The position numbers and the translations under genes were made by a program. A DNA stretch of 64,000 nucleotides from positions 5,872,501 to 5,936,500 of the forward strand of contig NZ_CP100604.1 of NCBI RefSeq assembly GCF_031202265.1, in the 5' to 3' direction. Origin of the DNA: Bradyrhizobium sp. Ash2021 (GTDB taxonomy: Bacteria; Pseudomonadota; Alphaproteobacteria; Rhizobiales; Xanthobacteraceae). Shown in pieces: positions 1-9,569 of this stretch. Within the stretch, counting starts at the first letter, position 1, and every line of letters starts with the position of its first letter. The notes below the pieces were generated by a model that made no database searches, was not told the origin of the DNA, and saw only the letters and a program-made list of their open reading frames with translations.

Positions 1-1079
1 ATTACCAGTTCTTCTGCGGCGAGGAGTTCTTCCAGCACCGGCTGGTGTTCGATCGCTCGTCGCTGACGCGCTGGCGCAACCGGATGGGCGAGGAGCGGCT
101 GCAGGCATTGCTGCAGGAGAGCCTGTCGGTGGCCACCAGAACCAAGGCGATCAAGCCGTCCGAGTTGTCACGGGTGATCGTCGATACCACCGTGCAGCCC
201 AAGAACGTGACGTTCCCCACCGACGCGAAGCTTCTGAACCGGGCGCGCGAGAAACTGGTGCGGCTGGCGCAGCGCCACGGGGTAGATTTGCGCCAGTCCT
301 ATGCGCGCCTGGGCAAGTTCGCCCTGATCCAGCATCAGCGCTATGCCCACGCCAAGCAGTTCAAGCGTGCCAACCGGATGCTCAAGAAGCTGCGCACCTA
401 TCTCGGCCGCGTCATCCGCGACATCGGCCGCAAGATCGAGGGCAACAGCGGGCTCGAAGGGACGTTCGCACAGCTGCTATTGCTGGCGCGGCGCGTGCGC
501 GAGCAGCAGCAACGTCAACGCGGACCGAAGGTCTATTCCCTGCATGCGCCGGAAGTCGAATGCATCGGCAAGGGCAAGGCCCATCGGCCTTACGAGTTCG
601 GCGTCAAGGTCAGCGTTGCCACCACCCTCAAGCACTGCAAGGGCGGCCAGTTCGTCACCCATGTGAAGGCGCTGCCCGGCAATCCATATGATGGCCACAC
701 CTTGGAAACCGTGATCCCGGACATGGAAGCGCTCGTCGGCAACACCATCGCGCGCATCCTCGCCGACAAGGGCTACCGCGGCCACAATGCGCCGCCCGAT
801 TACAAGTTCAGGGTCTTCATCTCGGGGCAAAAGCGAGGGGTGACGCCGCAGATCAAGCGCGAACTCCGCCGCAGGTCCGCCGTCGAGCCCGTCATCGGCC
901 ATCTCAAAGCCGAGCACCGCATGGGCCGCAACTATCTCTGGTTCCGGCGCGGCGACGCCAACAACGCCGTCCTCGCCGCCGTCGGCTACAACTTCCGCCG
1001 CCTGATCCGCTGGCTCAGGATTTTGTTGCGCCAAATCCTGGCCGCTCTCTTCGCCGCGCCGTCGACCAATCCAGCCTGA
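1..1079 (+). CDS. IS5-family transposase, 5' end missing
   Basis: DDE transposase for cut-and-paste movement of an IS5-family element. The reading frame is already open at the left edge of the window (frame of position 3), so the N-terminus lies outside; the first internal start is a GTG at 45. Residues recognisable as the catalytic triad are the Asp in 'VIVDTTVQP', the Asp in 'ILADKGYRG' and the Glu in 'SAVEPVIGHLKAEH', the last being a typical IS5 signature. The frame stays open to the TGA at 1077-1079 with no internal stop, so this copy may be intact. Just after the stop, 'GGGTTCTTCACGGACGACTA' (about 1085-1104) is a candidate right terminal inverted repeat, but the left end cannot be seen to confirm it. 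The family call is firm; the subgroup is not. Confidence 0.9.
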   Translation, partial: YQFFCGEEFFQHRLVFDRSSLTRWRNRMGEERLQALLQESLSVATRTKAIKPSELSRVIVDTTVQPKNVTFPTDAKLLNRAREKLVRLAQRHGVDLRQSYARLGKFALIQHQRYAHAKQFKRANRMLKKLRTYLGRVIRDIGRKIEGNSGLEGTFAQLLLLARRVREQQQRQRGPKVYSLHAPEVECIGKGKAHRPYEFGVKVSVATTLKHCKGGQFVTHVKALPGNPYDGHTLETVIPDMEALVGNTIARILADKGYRGHNAPPDYKFRVFISGQKRGVTPQIKRELRRRSAVEPVIGHLKAEHRMGRNYLWFRRGDANNAVLAAVGYNFRRLIRWLRILLRQILAALFAAPSTNPA

Positions 1080-1187
1080 AATTAGGGTTCTTCACGGACG
1101 ACTACTTAAATCCTCCAGCAATCCGACAAAAACCACCTGAACAAGCGGGCAAATTGCCAAATGTCCGCCTTGCACCGAACGCAGACG

Positions 1188-1937
1188 CTAGACCACCCGC
1201 TCGATGTGAACGCAGCGGCAGTCCATCTCGTAGTCGAGCCCGACCACCGGCGGCTGGTTGAAATGCCAGGTCAGGCCGCACCTCAACACGCCGCGGCGGC
1301 CGAGTTCGCTCTCTAGAATCGAATAGACGTCCTGCACGGTATAGAGCTGCACGCTGGTCGTCTGTTTCCAGGTGCCGCCGAACGCGCCCATGCGGCGCTC
1401 CATTTCGTCGAGCACCCATTTTGCTTTTGCCAGCATGCCGGCGGGACTGGTGTCGCCGGGGCTGACGATGTGGTCGCGGTAGTTCGCCTTGCCTTCGACG
1501 GACTCGCCGCTCCCGGCAATGACGAAGGATTGCGGCGCGTCCGCTGCCGGCGCGGTGTAGGCGAACGCGTGGAAGCAGGGCTCGGCGGGTGGATCGATTT
1601 TCGGGCAGACATTGCTGCGCGCCACCGGATTGACGCCATCCTTCATGACACCCCATTCGATCAGCGTCTTGATGTAGATCTCGTTGAAGGCTCGAAAACC
1701 TTCTTCGGTGAACGGCGCCGGCGAGCGCAACTCGCAGGCGCCAAAGGAGGTCAGCGGACGCCCGGCCGCTTTGAGGATTTTCGCGATCCGCTCAAAACCC
1801 GCCTTCAGCGGCACTGGATCGGCGAAGCGCACCCGCTCGATGGTAAAGCCGGCAAGTGCTGCGATGCCGCAGGAGTACTGGCTGACGCCCGGCATGAAAC
1901 GGTAGCCACTGTCTTCAGCTTCAACGGTCTCGATCAT
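1188..1937 (-). CDS. CnbZ-like (2-amino-5-chloromuconate deaminase family) protein
   Basis: A 249-residue cytosolic protein. The N-terminus, beginning MIETVEAEDSGYRFMPGVSQ, and the overall length resemble the family of CnbZ, a 2-amino-5-chloromuconate deaminase described in Comamonas chloronitrobenzene degradation. That assignment is from memory of the family and no catalytic residues are verified here. A longer open frame extends upstream to 2696 across the neighbouring gene. The ATG at 1937 is chosen because it has an AGAGG ribosome site seven bases upstream and begins the conserved domain. No aromatic-degradation genes are adjacent: the flanks are an IS5 end and a divergent binding-protein gene. 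A housekeeping or orphan deaminase-like role is therefore as plausible as a catabolic one. Confidence 0.6.
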   Translation of the reverse strand: MIETVEAEDSGYRFMPGVSQYSCGIAALAGFTIERVRFADPVPLKAGFERIAKILKAAGRPLTSFGACELRSPAPFTEEGFRAFNEIYIKTLIEWGVMKDGVNPVARSNVCPKIDPPAEPCFHAFAYTAPAADAPQSFVIAGSGESVEGKANYRDHIVSPGDTSPAGMLAKAKWVLDEMERRMGAFGGTWKQTTSVQLYTVQDVYSILESELGRRGVLRCGLTWHFNQPPVVGLDYEMDCRCVHIERVV

Positions 1938-2084
1938 GACGCCTCTTTGCTGCGGCGGACAGGTCGCGCCTTGCAATGACTGTGGCGCGAGTTGCCGCGT
2001 TCGGCTACCTCTCTTCATCACAATTGCGGCGACAGTGCACTGGATTCGTCCACGCCTGCGCGTGACCGTGGCAGGAGGAGCCGA

Positions 2085-2882
2085 ATGAAACCGAGCTCGC
2101 TTTTTCGTTTGCTGGCCCTGATCGGTGCGGCCGCCCTGTTGACGGTCGGGGCAGCCTCTGCCGCCGAGGTGCACGTGATGATCTCGGCCGGCTTTCACGG
2201 TGCCTATTCGGAGCTCGGCCCGGCTTTCGAGCGCGCCAGCGGTCACCATCTGGTCACGACGCGTGGTCCGTCGATGGGCGACTCGCCGGAGGCGATTCCC
2301 GCCCGGCTCGCACGAGGCGAGGCCGCCGACGTCGTCATACTGGATGGCGGCGCTGCGGATGAGCTCGGCCGACGCGGATCGGTGCGCCCCGACAGCAAGA
2401 TCGAACTCGCGCGCTCGCTGGTCGGCATGGTCGTGCGCCAAGGGGCTGCCAAGCCTGACATCGCCACGGTCGAGGCCTTCCGCAATACGCTGCTGGCGAC
2501 AAAGTCGATCGCGTATTCGGACAGCGGCAGCGGCACCTATCTGTCGACGACATTGTTTCCAAAGCTCGGCATCGCCGACCAGATCGCGGGCAAGAGCCGA
2601 AAGGTGCGCGGACCGCCGTCCGGCGAGCCGGTGGCAAACGTTGTCGCGCGTGGCGAGGCGGAGATTGGATTCCAACAGGTCGCCGAGCTGATCCATGTCG
2701 CTGGAGTTACCTATGTCGGGGCGATCCCGGCCGAACTCCAGCCGATGTTTTCTTTCGCCGGCGTGCTCACCAGTACGGTCCGGGAGCCCGAGGCGGCCAG
2801 CGCCCTGCTCCGCTTCCTCGCCTCGCCCGAGGCCGCGCCCGTGATCTCGAAGGCCGGGCTGATGCCGCCCTCGGCACGCTAA
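2085..2882 (+). CDS. ModA-like periplasmic substrate-binding protein
   Basis: A 265-residue secreted solute-binding protein of the ModA/sulfate-binding (SBP_bac_11) type. Residues 1-27 form a clear Sec signal peptide (hydrophobic run ending 'AASAAEVHV'). The mature part starts with the typical beta strand 'VHVMISAGFHGAYSELGPAF'. It carries 'RGEAADVVILDGGAADELG' and 'AYSDSGSGTYLSTTLFPKLG', which correspond to hinge and ligand-loop segments of this family. An AGGAGGAG ribosome site sits five bases before the ATG at 2085, which decides the start over the upstream in-frame codons. No permease or ATPase gene is adjacent, so the ligand is unknown; many orphan members of this group are not molybdate binders. 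It is divergent from the CnbZ-like gene across about 150 bp that should hold both promoters. Confidence 0.8.
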   Translation: MKPSSLFRLLALIGAAALLTVGAASAAEVHVMISAGFHGAYSELGPAFERASGHHLVTTRGPSMGDSPEAIPARLARGEAADVVILDGGAADELGRRGSVRPDSKIELARSLVGMVVRQGAAKPDIATVEAFRNTLLATKSIAYSDSGSGTYLSTTLFPKLGIADQIAGKSRKVRGPPSGEPVANVVARGEAEIGFQQVAELIHVAGVTYVGAIPAELQPMFSFAGVLTSTVREPEAASALLRFLASPEAAPVISKAGLMPPSAR

Positions 2883-3078
2883 TGCGCAATCGGATTCGAG
2901 TTACGGTGTTGCCAGATGACCATCGATGAATTGCGCTTGCATCTTAAGTATTTGATTGACTCCTATGTTGGATCAAACCGTGAAGGCGCGTCTGCTTTTC
3001 AGCCAAGCCGATGCAGAAATCATCAGAGATATTATGTTCCATTTTTGCTGAACTGACGAGGACGCGCGTCCCCTCCCT

Positions 3079-4644
3079 TCACTTCATCAGCCCCTCGACC
3101 TCGCTCCGAAATGCCTGCCGCGCCCCGTCGCGCGAGTAGAACATATGGCCGCCGGGATAGACAGCGAGTTTCGCCCTGACGGGGCCGGCAAAGGCCGGCA
3201 GCTGGTCGAGGATGATTTTTGAGGCGAAGTAAGGTGTGGCGAGGTCGAACAGCCCGTGCCCGACCAGCAATTTCATCTTCGGGTCGAGCGCCAGAATCTG
3301 CCGCAGCTGGGAAACCGACTCGGCCGGATTTTGCCCGCGGCCGAAATCCCAGGCCTTGTTCACGGTGTCGCTGAGCAGTTGGTAGGACCCATCCGGCCGC
3401 CAGTTGAGCTTGCGCGTGGTGAGATCGACGGCCGCGCTGGTCAGGGGCGCCAGCAGCGGATCGCCCGAGGGATCGCCGAAATGAGAGTAGCTCGAATCCG
3501 GATAGGGATCGAAGCCTTCGACCGACGCATCGTAACGACCGGTCACCTTGCCGTTCCGCCGGTCGAACTCGCGGCGGAATTCGCCGACCTCGAAACGCCC
3601 GGCAAGCCTGCGGCTCACCGCCTGGTCGATGCCGGTCAAGGCCGCCACCTTGTCGGCCAGCCGCGTCGTGGCCTCGGTGTCCGCCAGTCCCTTGACGAGG
3701 TCGACCAGAAATTCGCCCTGCGCGTAGCGTTCGACGTCGGCGAGATCGTTCCGCGTCACGGGCCCCTTGGCTTCGCGCGCCACCGCCGCCATGGTGGGAA
3801 GGCTCGTCATATATTGCAGCATGCTCGATCCCTGATATTCGCGGAAGTCGAGCAGCGGCGACACCAGGATCAGCCCTCGCACGCCGACGCCCTGCTGGGT
3901 CTGCAGGTTGTGAATCACTTTGGGTCCGCGGATGCCGCCATAGCTTTCGCCGGCGACGAATTTCGGCGACCGCAAACGGTCGTATTTTTCCAGCCAGCGC
4001 CGGATCACCAGCGCGATCGAGTTCACATCGCCATCGACGGAGAAGAACCGCTTGCGCACATCCTCGCCCGACGCGACGAAGCGGCTGTAGCCGGTGCCCA
4101 CGGGATCGATGAAGACGAGATCGGTGAAGTCGAGCCAGGTCTCGGCGTTGGGCAACAGATCCGGCGAGGCGGAAGCAACCGCGCCATCGCCGCCGATCGG
4201 CAGCCGCCATGGCCCGGCGTCGCCGAGCTGCAGCCAGGCCGAGGACGCGCCGGGCCCGCCATTGAACAGGAACGTGACCGGCCGGTTGGCCTTCTCGGTG
4301 CCGTCAAGCTGGTAGGCCGTATAGGCGATATCGGCCTGCGGCTCGCCCTTGTCGTCGAACAGGCGGATCGAGCCCGCGGTCGCCGTGAAGGCCAGCGTGC
4401 GCCCGGGCAGCGCGAGCGTCTGTTTTGTCGTCGAATCCGGCGGCAGGCGATGTTGCTCGGCGGCCGGCGGCGGCGTGGCGGCATTGCCGCGCCCTGCGCC
4501 GCCCTTTTGACCTGAAGGCGCTGGCGTGGGCGTCGCCGCGGGTTGCGGCTGGGGCGTCTCCTGCTCATCGTCGGCCCGCGCGCCGGCGGCGAGGGACAGC
4601 GCCAGCAGCGCGACGCCGATGCGCGCCGCAAAACCGATAGCCAT
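3079..4644 (-). CDS. S10-family serine carboxypeptidase, exported
   Basis: A 521-residue secreted serine carboxypeptidase-like protein with an alpha/beta hydrolase fold. Residues 1-27 are a signal peptide ending 'GARADDE', followed by a Pro/Gln/Ala-rich linker to about residue 60. The oxyanion region 'FLFNGGPGASSAWLQLG' is the S10 hallmark. The nucleophile motif is 'VAGESYGGIRGPKV', the acid Asp lies in 'VGHGLFDLATPY', and the His in 'YPGGHMFYSRDGAR', so all catalytic elements are present. Length fits bacterial periplasmic S10 members. The ATG at 4644 is preceded by AGGGAG and begins the signal peptide; an upstream extension lacks either feature. It is divergent from nadK with a 184-bp gap. 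The substrate peptide is unknown. Confidence 0.88.
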   Translation of the reverse strand: MAIGFAARIGVALLALSLAAGARADDEQETPQPQPAATPTPAPSGQKGGAGRGNAATPPPAAEQHRLPPDSTTKQTLALPGRTLAFTATAGSIRLFDDKGEPQADIAYTAYQLDGTEKANRPVTFLFNGGPGASSAWLQLGDAGPWRLPIGGDGAVASASPDLLPNAETWLDFTDLVFIDPVGTGYSRFVASGEDVRKRFFSVDGDVNSIALVIRRWLEKYDRLRSPKFVAGESYGGIRGPKVIHNLQTQQGVGVRGLILVSPLLDFREYQGSSMLQYMTSLPTMAAVAREAKGPVTRNDLADVERYAQGEFLVDLVKGLADTEATTRLADKVAALTGIDQAVSRRLAGRFEVGEFRREFDRRNGKVTGRYDASVEGFDPYPDSSYSHFGDPSGDPLLAPLTSAAVDLTTRKLNWRPDGSYQLLSDTVNKAWDFGRGQNPAESVSQLRQILALDPKMKLLVGHGLFDLATPYFASKIILDQLPAFAGPVRAKLAVYPGGHMFYSRDGARQAFRSEVEGLMK

Positions 4645-4828
4645 GTACTTCACTCCCTGGGTCCCGCGATCAGGCGGCGCCGATGGCTCCGGCCGCGGGT
4701 TGTAGCCCAAAACTGCGACAGCTTGGCGGCGTCCGCAAGGGCCACGGACCATCTCGACAAGCCCGGTCAAGCTGTATAGACGAGCGCGGCGCGCCCAGTA
4801 CCCGCGCGCGAGATGAGTACGCCGCCCC

Positions 4829-5608
4829 ATGACCCGCCCCAAGCGATATGACCGGATCGCCTTCGTAGCGAGCGCTGGCACCGAGGCGCAGGCGGCGCTG
4901 GCGCAGCTGACCAGCCTCTACGGCAATCACCACGCCGACGATTCCGACGTCGTGGTGGCGCTCGGCGGCGACGGCCTGATGCTGCAGACGCTGCACGCCC
5001 ACATGCGCTCGGGCAAGCCGATCTATGGCATGCATCGCGGCACCGTCGGCTTCCTGATGAACGAATTCACTACGCACGACCTGCACACCAGGCTGGCTGC
5101 CGCGCGCGAATCCCTGATCCACCCGCTGTTGATGCGCGCCACCGACGCCCATGGCGCGGTGCATCTGCATCATGCCATCAACGAAGTCGCGCTGTTTCGC
5201 CAGACCTATCAGGCCGCGCGCCTGCGCATCCTGATCGACGAGCACGAACGGATGGCGGAATTGATCGCCGACGGCATCCTGGTGGCGACGCCGGCCGGCT
5301 CGACCGCCTATAATCTTTCGGCGCAGGGACCGATCCTGCCGATCAACGCGGCGCTGCTGGCCTTGACCCCGATCAGCGCGTTCCGGCCGCGGCGCTGGCG
5401 TGGCGCCCTGCTCCCGAATACCGCTTTCGTGGTGATCGAGGTGCTCGAGGGGGAGAAGCGCCCGGTCGCGGCGGTCGCCGACCATGACGAGGTGCGCGAC
5501 GTCCGCCGCGTCGAGGTGCTGTCCGACAAGACGATCTCGATGCGGATGCTGTTCGACCCCGGCCACAGCCTCGAAGAACGCATTTTGCGCGAGCAGTTCG
5601 GGCACTAG
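4829..5608 (+). CDS. nadK: NAD kinase
   Basis: A 259-residue cytosolic NAD kinase that phosphorylates NAD to NADP using ATP or polyphosphate. The nucleotide-binding motif '[16 protein letters not shown]' lies near residues 40-55. The second conserved element '[11 protein letters not shown]' and the third '[20 protein letters not shown]' are both intact. The short length without an N-terminal extension is normal for alphaproteobacterial enzymes. It starts at the first ATG after the divergent carboxypeptidase promoter region. The next gene on the strand is a receiver protein 116 bp downstream, probably separately transcribed. Confidence 0.95.
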   Translation: MTRPKRYDRIAFVASAGTEAQAALAQLTSLYGNHHADDSDVVVALGGDGLMLQTLHAHMRSGKPIYGMHRGTVGFLMNEFTTHDLHTRLAAARESLIHPLLMRATDAHGAVHLHHAINEVALFRQTYQAARLRILIDEHERMAELIADGILVATPAGSTAYNLSAQGPILPINAALLALTPISAFRPRRWRGALLPNTAFVVIEVLEGEKRPVAAVADHDEVRDVRRVEVLSDKTISMRMLFDPGHSLEERILREQFGH

Positions 5609-5724
5609 TCTGGTCGTCCGCGGCCCCTATTGGCAGCCCTTTGGCAACCATTCGTTAACCCGCGCCGCGATATGGTTAACGCCGGGTATACCGTTTGGCC
5701 GGGTATGCCCTTCGGGGCCGGACC

Positions 5725-6270
5725 ATGTATCGCATCGACTTCAACAAGCTGCGATTTCTGATTTGCGACGACAATCCGCATATGCGCCGCATCCTGCGGA
5801 CGCTGCTGCATTCGTTCGGCGCGCGCGAGGCCTATGAGGCCGAGGACGGCGCCACCGCGCTCGAAATGTACAGCCATTACGTGCCCGATATCGTCATCAC
5901 CGACTGGTCGATGCCGATCTTCGACGGGCTTGAGCTTGCGCAGATGATCCGGCAGCCGGAATCCAAGGGTAACCCCTACGCGCCGATCATCATGCTGACC
6001 GGGCATTCGGAAAAGCGGCGCGTGACCGTGGCGCGCGACGCCGGCGTCACAGAGTTTTTGGCCAAGCCGATCTCGGCCAAGGGGCTTTATCAGCGTATCC
6101 TCAACGTCGTCGCCAATCCGCGGCCCTTCATCAAGACCAAGACCTATTTCGGTCCGGACCGCCGGCGCAATACCAACAACGCCTATATCGGTCCCGAGCG
6201 CCGCATCGGTGGCGAGGTGGAAGTCATGCAGCAGCCGTCGTTGCTGGACAAGGCGCGATCCGGCGTTTAG
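5725..6270 (+). CDS. CheY-like response regulator with C-terminal tail
   Basis: A 181-residue protein with one receiver domain (about residues 8-130). The acidic pocket is 'FLICDDNPHMRRIL', the phospho-accepting Asp lies in 'DIVITDWSMPIFDGLELA', and the conserved Lys in 'TEFLAKPISAKGL'. The receiver is followed by a 50-residue tail containing two similar short elements, 'YFGPDRRRN' and 'YIGPERRIGG', in place of a DNA-binding domain. Such GPDRR motifs recur in single-domain alphaproteobacterial receivers. The ATG at 5725 is chosen because the domain starts there; in-frame starts upstream would add only non-conserved residues. An Hpt-domain gene follows after 27 bp, so the two probably form a phosphorelay pair in one operon. 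No histidine kinase is adjacent. Confidence 0.88.
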   Translation: MYRIDFNKLRFLICDDNPHMRRILRTLLHSFGAREAYEAEDGATALEMYSHYVPDIVITDWSMPIFDGLELAQMIRQPESKGNPYAPIIMLTGHSEKRRVTVARDAGVTEFLAKPISAKGLYQRILNVVANPRPFIKTKTYFGPDRRRNTNNAYIGPERRIGGEVEVMQQPSLLDKARSGV

Positions 6271-6297
6271 CGCGCGAGCTTCGTTAAGGAGATCACC

Positions 6298-6876
6298 ATG
6301 GCAAAAGAACAGCCAGGCAAGCTACAGGTCAAAAGCTTCGCCGATCATCATGTGATCACGCAACCAAATCCGCTGCGCAAGGTATTGCTCCGCGTCCCCG
6401 AAAGCGATCTCGACGATCCCGTCGGACGCGCCGAGAAGGCGTTGGCCGGCCTGTCCGGCGAATTCAAGAACTGGATGGCGATCGAAGCCGACCGGCTCTC
6501 CGCGGCCCACGCCGCCGTGCTGCGCGACGGCTTCACCGACGAGGCCCGCGAAGAGCTGTTTCGCGCCGCCCACGACATCAAGGGCGACGCCGCTACGTTC
6601 GGCTTCCCTTCTGCGGGCGCCGCCGCCGAGAGCCTGTGCCGCATCATCGAGCATGCTCCCGATCTCGCTGCCGTGCCGGCGAACCTGATCGCGCATCACA
6701 TCAACGCCATTCAGGCCATCGTGCGCGAGCGCACCAAGCTCGACACCGCCGTGACGGCGAGTGCGCTGAGCAAGCAGCTCCGCGGCATCGCGGACGTATT
6801 CCTCACCCACGCCAATCGCGACCGTCCCGAGCACCTCGAAGCCATCCTCGCGCCGAGCATCGTTCCGGCGGAGTGA
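6298..6876 (+). CDS. Hpt-domain phosphotransfer protein
   Basis: A 192-residue histidine phosphotransfer protein. The conserved helix carries the phospho-accepting His in 'LFRAAHDIKGDAATFGFPSA' (about residue 98), flanked by the usual all-helical four-helix bundle. The first 60 residues are a less conserved extension. The ribosome site AAGGAG is placed nine bases before the ATG. The gene lies 27 bp downstream of the receiver gene in the same direction, so the pair is probably co-transcribed and passes phosphoryl groups between an unlinked kinase and the receiver. An inverted-repeat element follows 24 bp after the stop. Confidence 0.88.
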   Translation: MAKEQPGKLQVKSFADHHVITQPNPLRKVLLRVPESDLDDPVGRAEKALAGLSGEFKNWMAIEADRLSAAHAAVLRDGFTDEAREELFRAAHDIKGDAATFGFPSAGAAAESLCRIIEHAPDLAAVPANLIAHHINAIQAIVRERTKLDTAVTASALSKQLRGIADVFLTHANRDRPEHLEAILAPSIVPAE

Positions 6877-6900
6877 GATAGCGTTCACGCTCCTTCACGT

Positions 6901-7020
6901 CGTCGTCCCTGCGAAAGCAGGGACCCATACGCCGCGGCCTATCCGTGAAGCGATGTGGTGGTTACCTTATCCAGCAATTAGCGGCGGTGGTTATGGGTCC
7001 CTGCTTTCGCAGGGACGACG
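6901..7020. repeat. REP-like inverted repeat, 29-bp arms
   Basis: Two perfectly complementary 29-bp arms lie at 6901-6929 (starting CGTCGTCCCTGCGAAAGCAG) and 6992-7020, separated by 62 bp. Each arm is itself partly palindromic around CCCTGCGAAAGCAGGG. It sits between two convergent genes, where it could act as a bidirectional terminator or RNA-stabilising hairpin. This sequence type recurs between genes in Bradyrhizobium-like genomes (general knowledge, not checked here). Confidence 0.85.
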
Positions 7021-7044
7021 GCTGATATGTTGCTGGAGTTTCGC

Positions 7045-8220
7045 CTACGCCGCGATCAGATCGTGCTCTGGCGGCGCTATCGCCTCTTCGGCGATCAGCT
7101 CGTCGCAGAACATGCGGGCTTCTTCCCTCGCCGATTCCGTCGCAAAGCGGCGCAGCAGGATCAATAGCGGCTCGGCGGCCTGCCGGTCGGTTTCGCAATG
7201 GGTCAGCACGCGCTCGACCATGCGGCGGCGCAACCGCGCCGCGCCTCCAACAGTGTCGACGTAGCCGGTTTCGTGGCTGACCTCGAGCGCCACCCTGAAC
7301 GCCGCGAAAGTCGACTCCGGGAAACCGGCGCGGATCAGCAGCGCCTGCAGGCTGGCGCCGCCGCGGTCATGCAGCAGTGCGGTGACGCGGGCGTGCGGCA
7401 GACCTGATAATTCGGCGAGTGAAGCATCGAACAGTTCGAGATTGCCCGACAACAGCGCGCGCAGGATCAATCCGGCAGTCAACTGCCCTGAGGCGCGCAG
7501 GTGCCGCACCAGGCCCTGCATGTCCTCGCCGCGCGAGCGCGCCGCGATGTTGACGGTCGAGCGCTCGCGCGCCTCGCCGGCAACCCGCTCCGCCCGATCG
7601 GCGCTCAGCCAGTTGCGGGCGACGACGAATTGCGCCAGCGTGTCGGAGAGCTTTGCCACCAGCGCCAGCCGCGTCGCGGCCGGCAGGCCTTCGAGCACCA
7701 GCATCGATTCCCGGATCGCAGCGAGATGGCCGTGACGCTCGACGATGCGGTCCCAGGAGAATGGCGCCAGCTCCGCATAGGCATTTTCGATCAGTTCGAG
7801 TGCTGCGGCCGGTGAGCCGACTTCGGCGATCGCTGCACTGACGGATGTCGGCAGATTGATGCGGCGGGCGATCGCGCATTGCGTCTCGCTATTGCCGGTA
7901 GCTACGATGTCGACGAGGTCGGCGTCGATCAAAAGCGGCGAATATTCGAGCACTGGCAGCGCAATCGAGGGCTGGTCGAGCGACAGCGCCTGCACGATGG
8001 CGGCCGGCGCCTCGGCGTTGCGCGCAAACACTTCCGCCATGGCCTGACGCACGAGCGGCGACGGATCGTCGAGCAGCATCAGAAGCGCGCCCTCGGCGGC
8101 GCCGCGATCGTCTTCGGAAAGATCTGAAATCAACCAGGCCCGCGCCAGCGACCGCGTCGCCTCGGCCCGCTCGCCCGCCGGAGCGGTACGAATCCAACTG
8201 ATGAACTGCCGAACGATCAT
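7045..8220 (-). CDS. DUF2336 domain-containing protein
   Basis: A 391-residue all-helical, probably cytosolic protein of the DUF2336 family, which is confined largely to alphaproteobacteria and has no established biochemical role. The helix-loop repeats (for example 'LLMLLDDPSPLVRQAMAEVF' near residue 50) look HEAT-like. There is no signal peptide and no membrane segment. The ATG at 8220 opens directly on the domain. The gene is transcribed alone, convergent to the receiver/Hpt pair and upstream of a transglycosylase gene on the same strand. Confidence 0.8.
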   Translation of the reverse strand: MIVRQFISWIRTAPAGERAEATRSLARAWLISDLSEDDRGAAEGALLMLLDDPSPLVRQAMAEVFARNAEAPAAIVQALSLDQPSIALPVLEYSPLLIDADLVDIVATGNSETQCAIARRINLPTSVSAAIAEVGSPAAALELIENAYAELAPFSWDRIVERHGHLAAIRESMLVLEGLPAATRLALVAKLSDTLAQFVVARNWLSADRAERVAGEARERSTVNIAARSRGEDMQGLVRHLRASGQLTAGLILRALLSGNLELFDASLAELSGLPHARVTALLHDRGGASLQALLIRAGFPESTFAAFRVALEVSHETGYVDTVGGAARLRRRMVERVLTHCETDRQAAEPLLILLRRFATESAREEARMFCDELIAEEAIAPPEHDLIAA

Positions 8221-8390
8221 GGTCCTGCCGGCCTACGCAACCCGAAACGACACCGTGACGCGATGCCACTGTCATACAAAATAAACCATGACGCTTAACA
8301 AAGGGTTCACCATAAACGGCTGGTTTTATTGACGTTTTGTTAAGGGTGGGAGGGAGCCCGCGGCCTCTCGCGGAAGCGCTTGCCACTTGG

Positions 8391-8534
8391 CTCGAACCTC
8401 ATCCTGAGGAGCCGCGCATCTCGCGCGGCGTCTCGAAGGATGGCCGCGGGCGCTACCGGGGCCTCATGGTTCTCTCGGCGATGCGAAGCATCGTCCGGAG
8501 ACGGCGCGAAGATGCGCCTCCTCACCATGAGGGA
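8391..8534. repeat. Dispersed palindromic intergenic repeat
   Basis: The stretch begins GCTCGAACCTCATCCTGAGG and ends CCTCACCATGAGGGATC. Internal palindromes include 'CGCGCATCTCGCGCGGCG' and 'CGGCGATGCGAAGCATCGTC'. It fills most of the 314-bp gap between the DUF2336 gene start and the stop of the transglycosylase gene and abuts that stop. It matches the type of CATGAGG-bounded repeats common in this group (from memory). No gene is seen in this gap. Confidence 0.7.
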
Positions 8535-9569
8535 TCAACTGCTGAACGTGCCGCTGCGGTCGCTGAACAGATCGAGCCGGCCCGGCGGGCGAACCTCGGG
8601 CGTCTGTCCGGACAGCGACGACGCAGGCGTCGCCGATGCGACCGAGGTCAGTGACGACGAGTTGCCCCACAATTCCTGCACCGCCGGCGAAATCGGCTGG
8701 GTGCGATCGCCGGCCTGGAACAGCGAGCGGAAGATCGGATCGGGCTGCGCCGAAGCGGTCTGCGATGTCGCGGAGACCGGCGTTACGGCACGCGAATCCG
8801 GAAAGCTCGAAAGATAAGCGGCGCTGTCGATCGACAGCGCGGGCGTCGGCACGGCGCTCGCGAGCGCAATCCCCTTTTGCGGATCGCCGCCGAGCGCGGC
8901 AAACGCCGTGCGCGTGTCCCTGGAATTGGCCGCACCGGCGTAGCGCGAACTCAGCACCGAATAGACTTGCGAGACGCTGCGCGCCTGCCCTGATCGATCA
9001 TAGAAGATCGAGCGGTTCGCCGCGGCGGCGTTGGGAAACATCCGCGCCGCAGAGGCTTGCGGATTGTCCTCGGCGTTCGAGATCAGTTTTGCGGCGCCGC
9101 CGACGCCCATGAAATGCGCCATATACAATTCAGCGTCGGTCGGGCGGCGGCCGATCTTGCCGGTCAGCTTAAAACTGTTGGACTGGCTCAGCACCCCCGC
9201 CATCGAGGACGCGGCGTCGGGATCGTCGCGCAGCTTCATGATCGCGGATCGCGCGATGGGATCGCTGACCGAATAGCTGCCGTCGCCGTTCTTGCTGATG
9301 GCGTCGGCATATTTGCCGTAGCCAAGCTGGCTGCCGGCTTCCTTGACCGTACCGAGCCAGGTCTGGTCGATGAATTGAAAGAGCCCGTGCGCCGACGAGG
9401 TCGAGGCGCCGGCCTTCGGATTGAAGTTGGATTCCATCTTGGCGGTGGTGAGCAGATATTCGAAGCTGGCACCGGTGCTGGAGGCGGCCTGCTTGATGGA
9501 GCCCGCAATCTTGAGACGTGTTGGGTTGACACCTGCCGCAGCCGTGGCGTTTGTTGTGTCGACCGACAT
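8535..9569 (-). CDS. Lytic transglycosylase domain protein
   Basis: A 344-residue soluble-lytic-transglycosylase-like protein that would cleave peptidoglycan glycan strands. The SLT domain covers about residues 15-190. The catalytic Glu is in 'YLLTTAKMESNFNPKAG', followed by the canonical 'SAHGLFQFIDQTWLGTV'. The C-terminal 150 residues are low-complexity Ser/Ala/Pro-rich. No signal peptide is visible at the chosen ATG (9569), which is preceded by AAGGAC; upstream codons would add a charged stretch that is not a signal peptide either. Export could therefore depend on another route, as for flagellar or secretion-system transglycosylases, but no such genes adjoin. The 3' end touches the repeat at 8391-8534. 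Confidence 0.82.
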   Translation of the reverse strand: MSVDTTNATAAAGVNPTRLKIAGSIKQAASSTGASFEYLLTTAKMESNFNPKAGASTSSAHGLFQFIDQTWLGTVKEAGSQLGYGKYADAISKNGDGSYSVSDPIARSAIMKLRDDPDAASSMAGVLSQSNSFKLTGKIGRRPTDAELYMAHFMGVGGAAKLISNAEDNPQASAARMFPNAAAANRSIFYDRSGQARSVSQVYSVLSSRYAGAANSRDTRTAFAALGGDPQKGIALASAVPTPALSIDSAAYLSSFPDSRAVTPVSATSQTASAQPDPIFRSLFQAGDRTQPISPAVQELWGNSSSLTSVASATPASSLSGQTPEVRPPGRLDLFSDRSGTFSS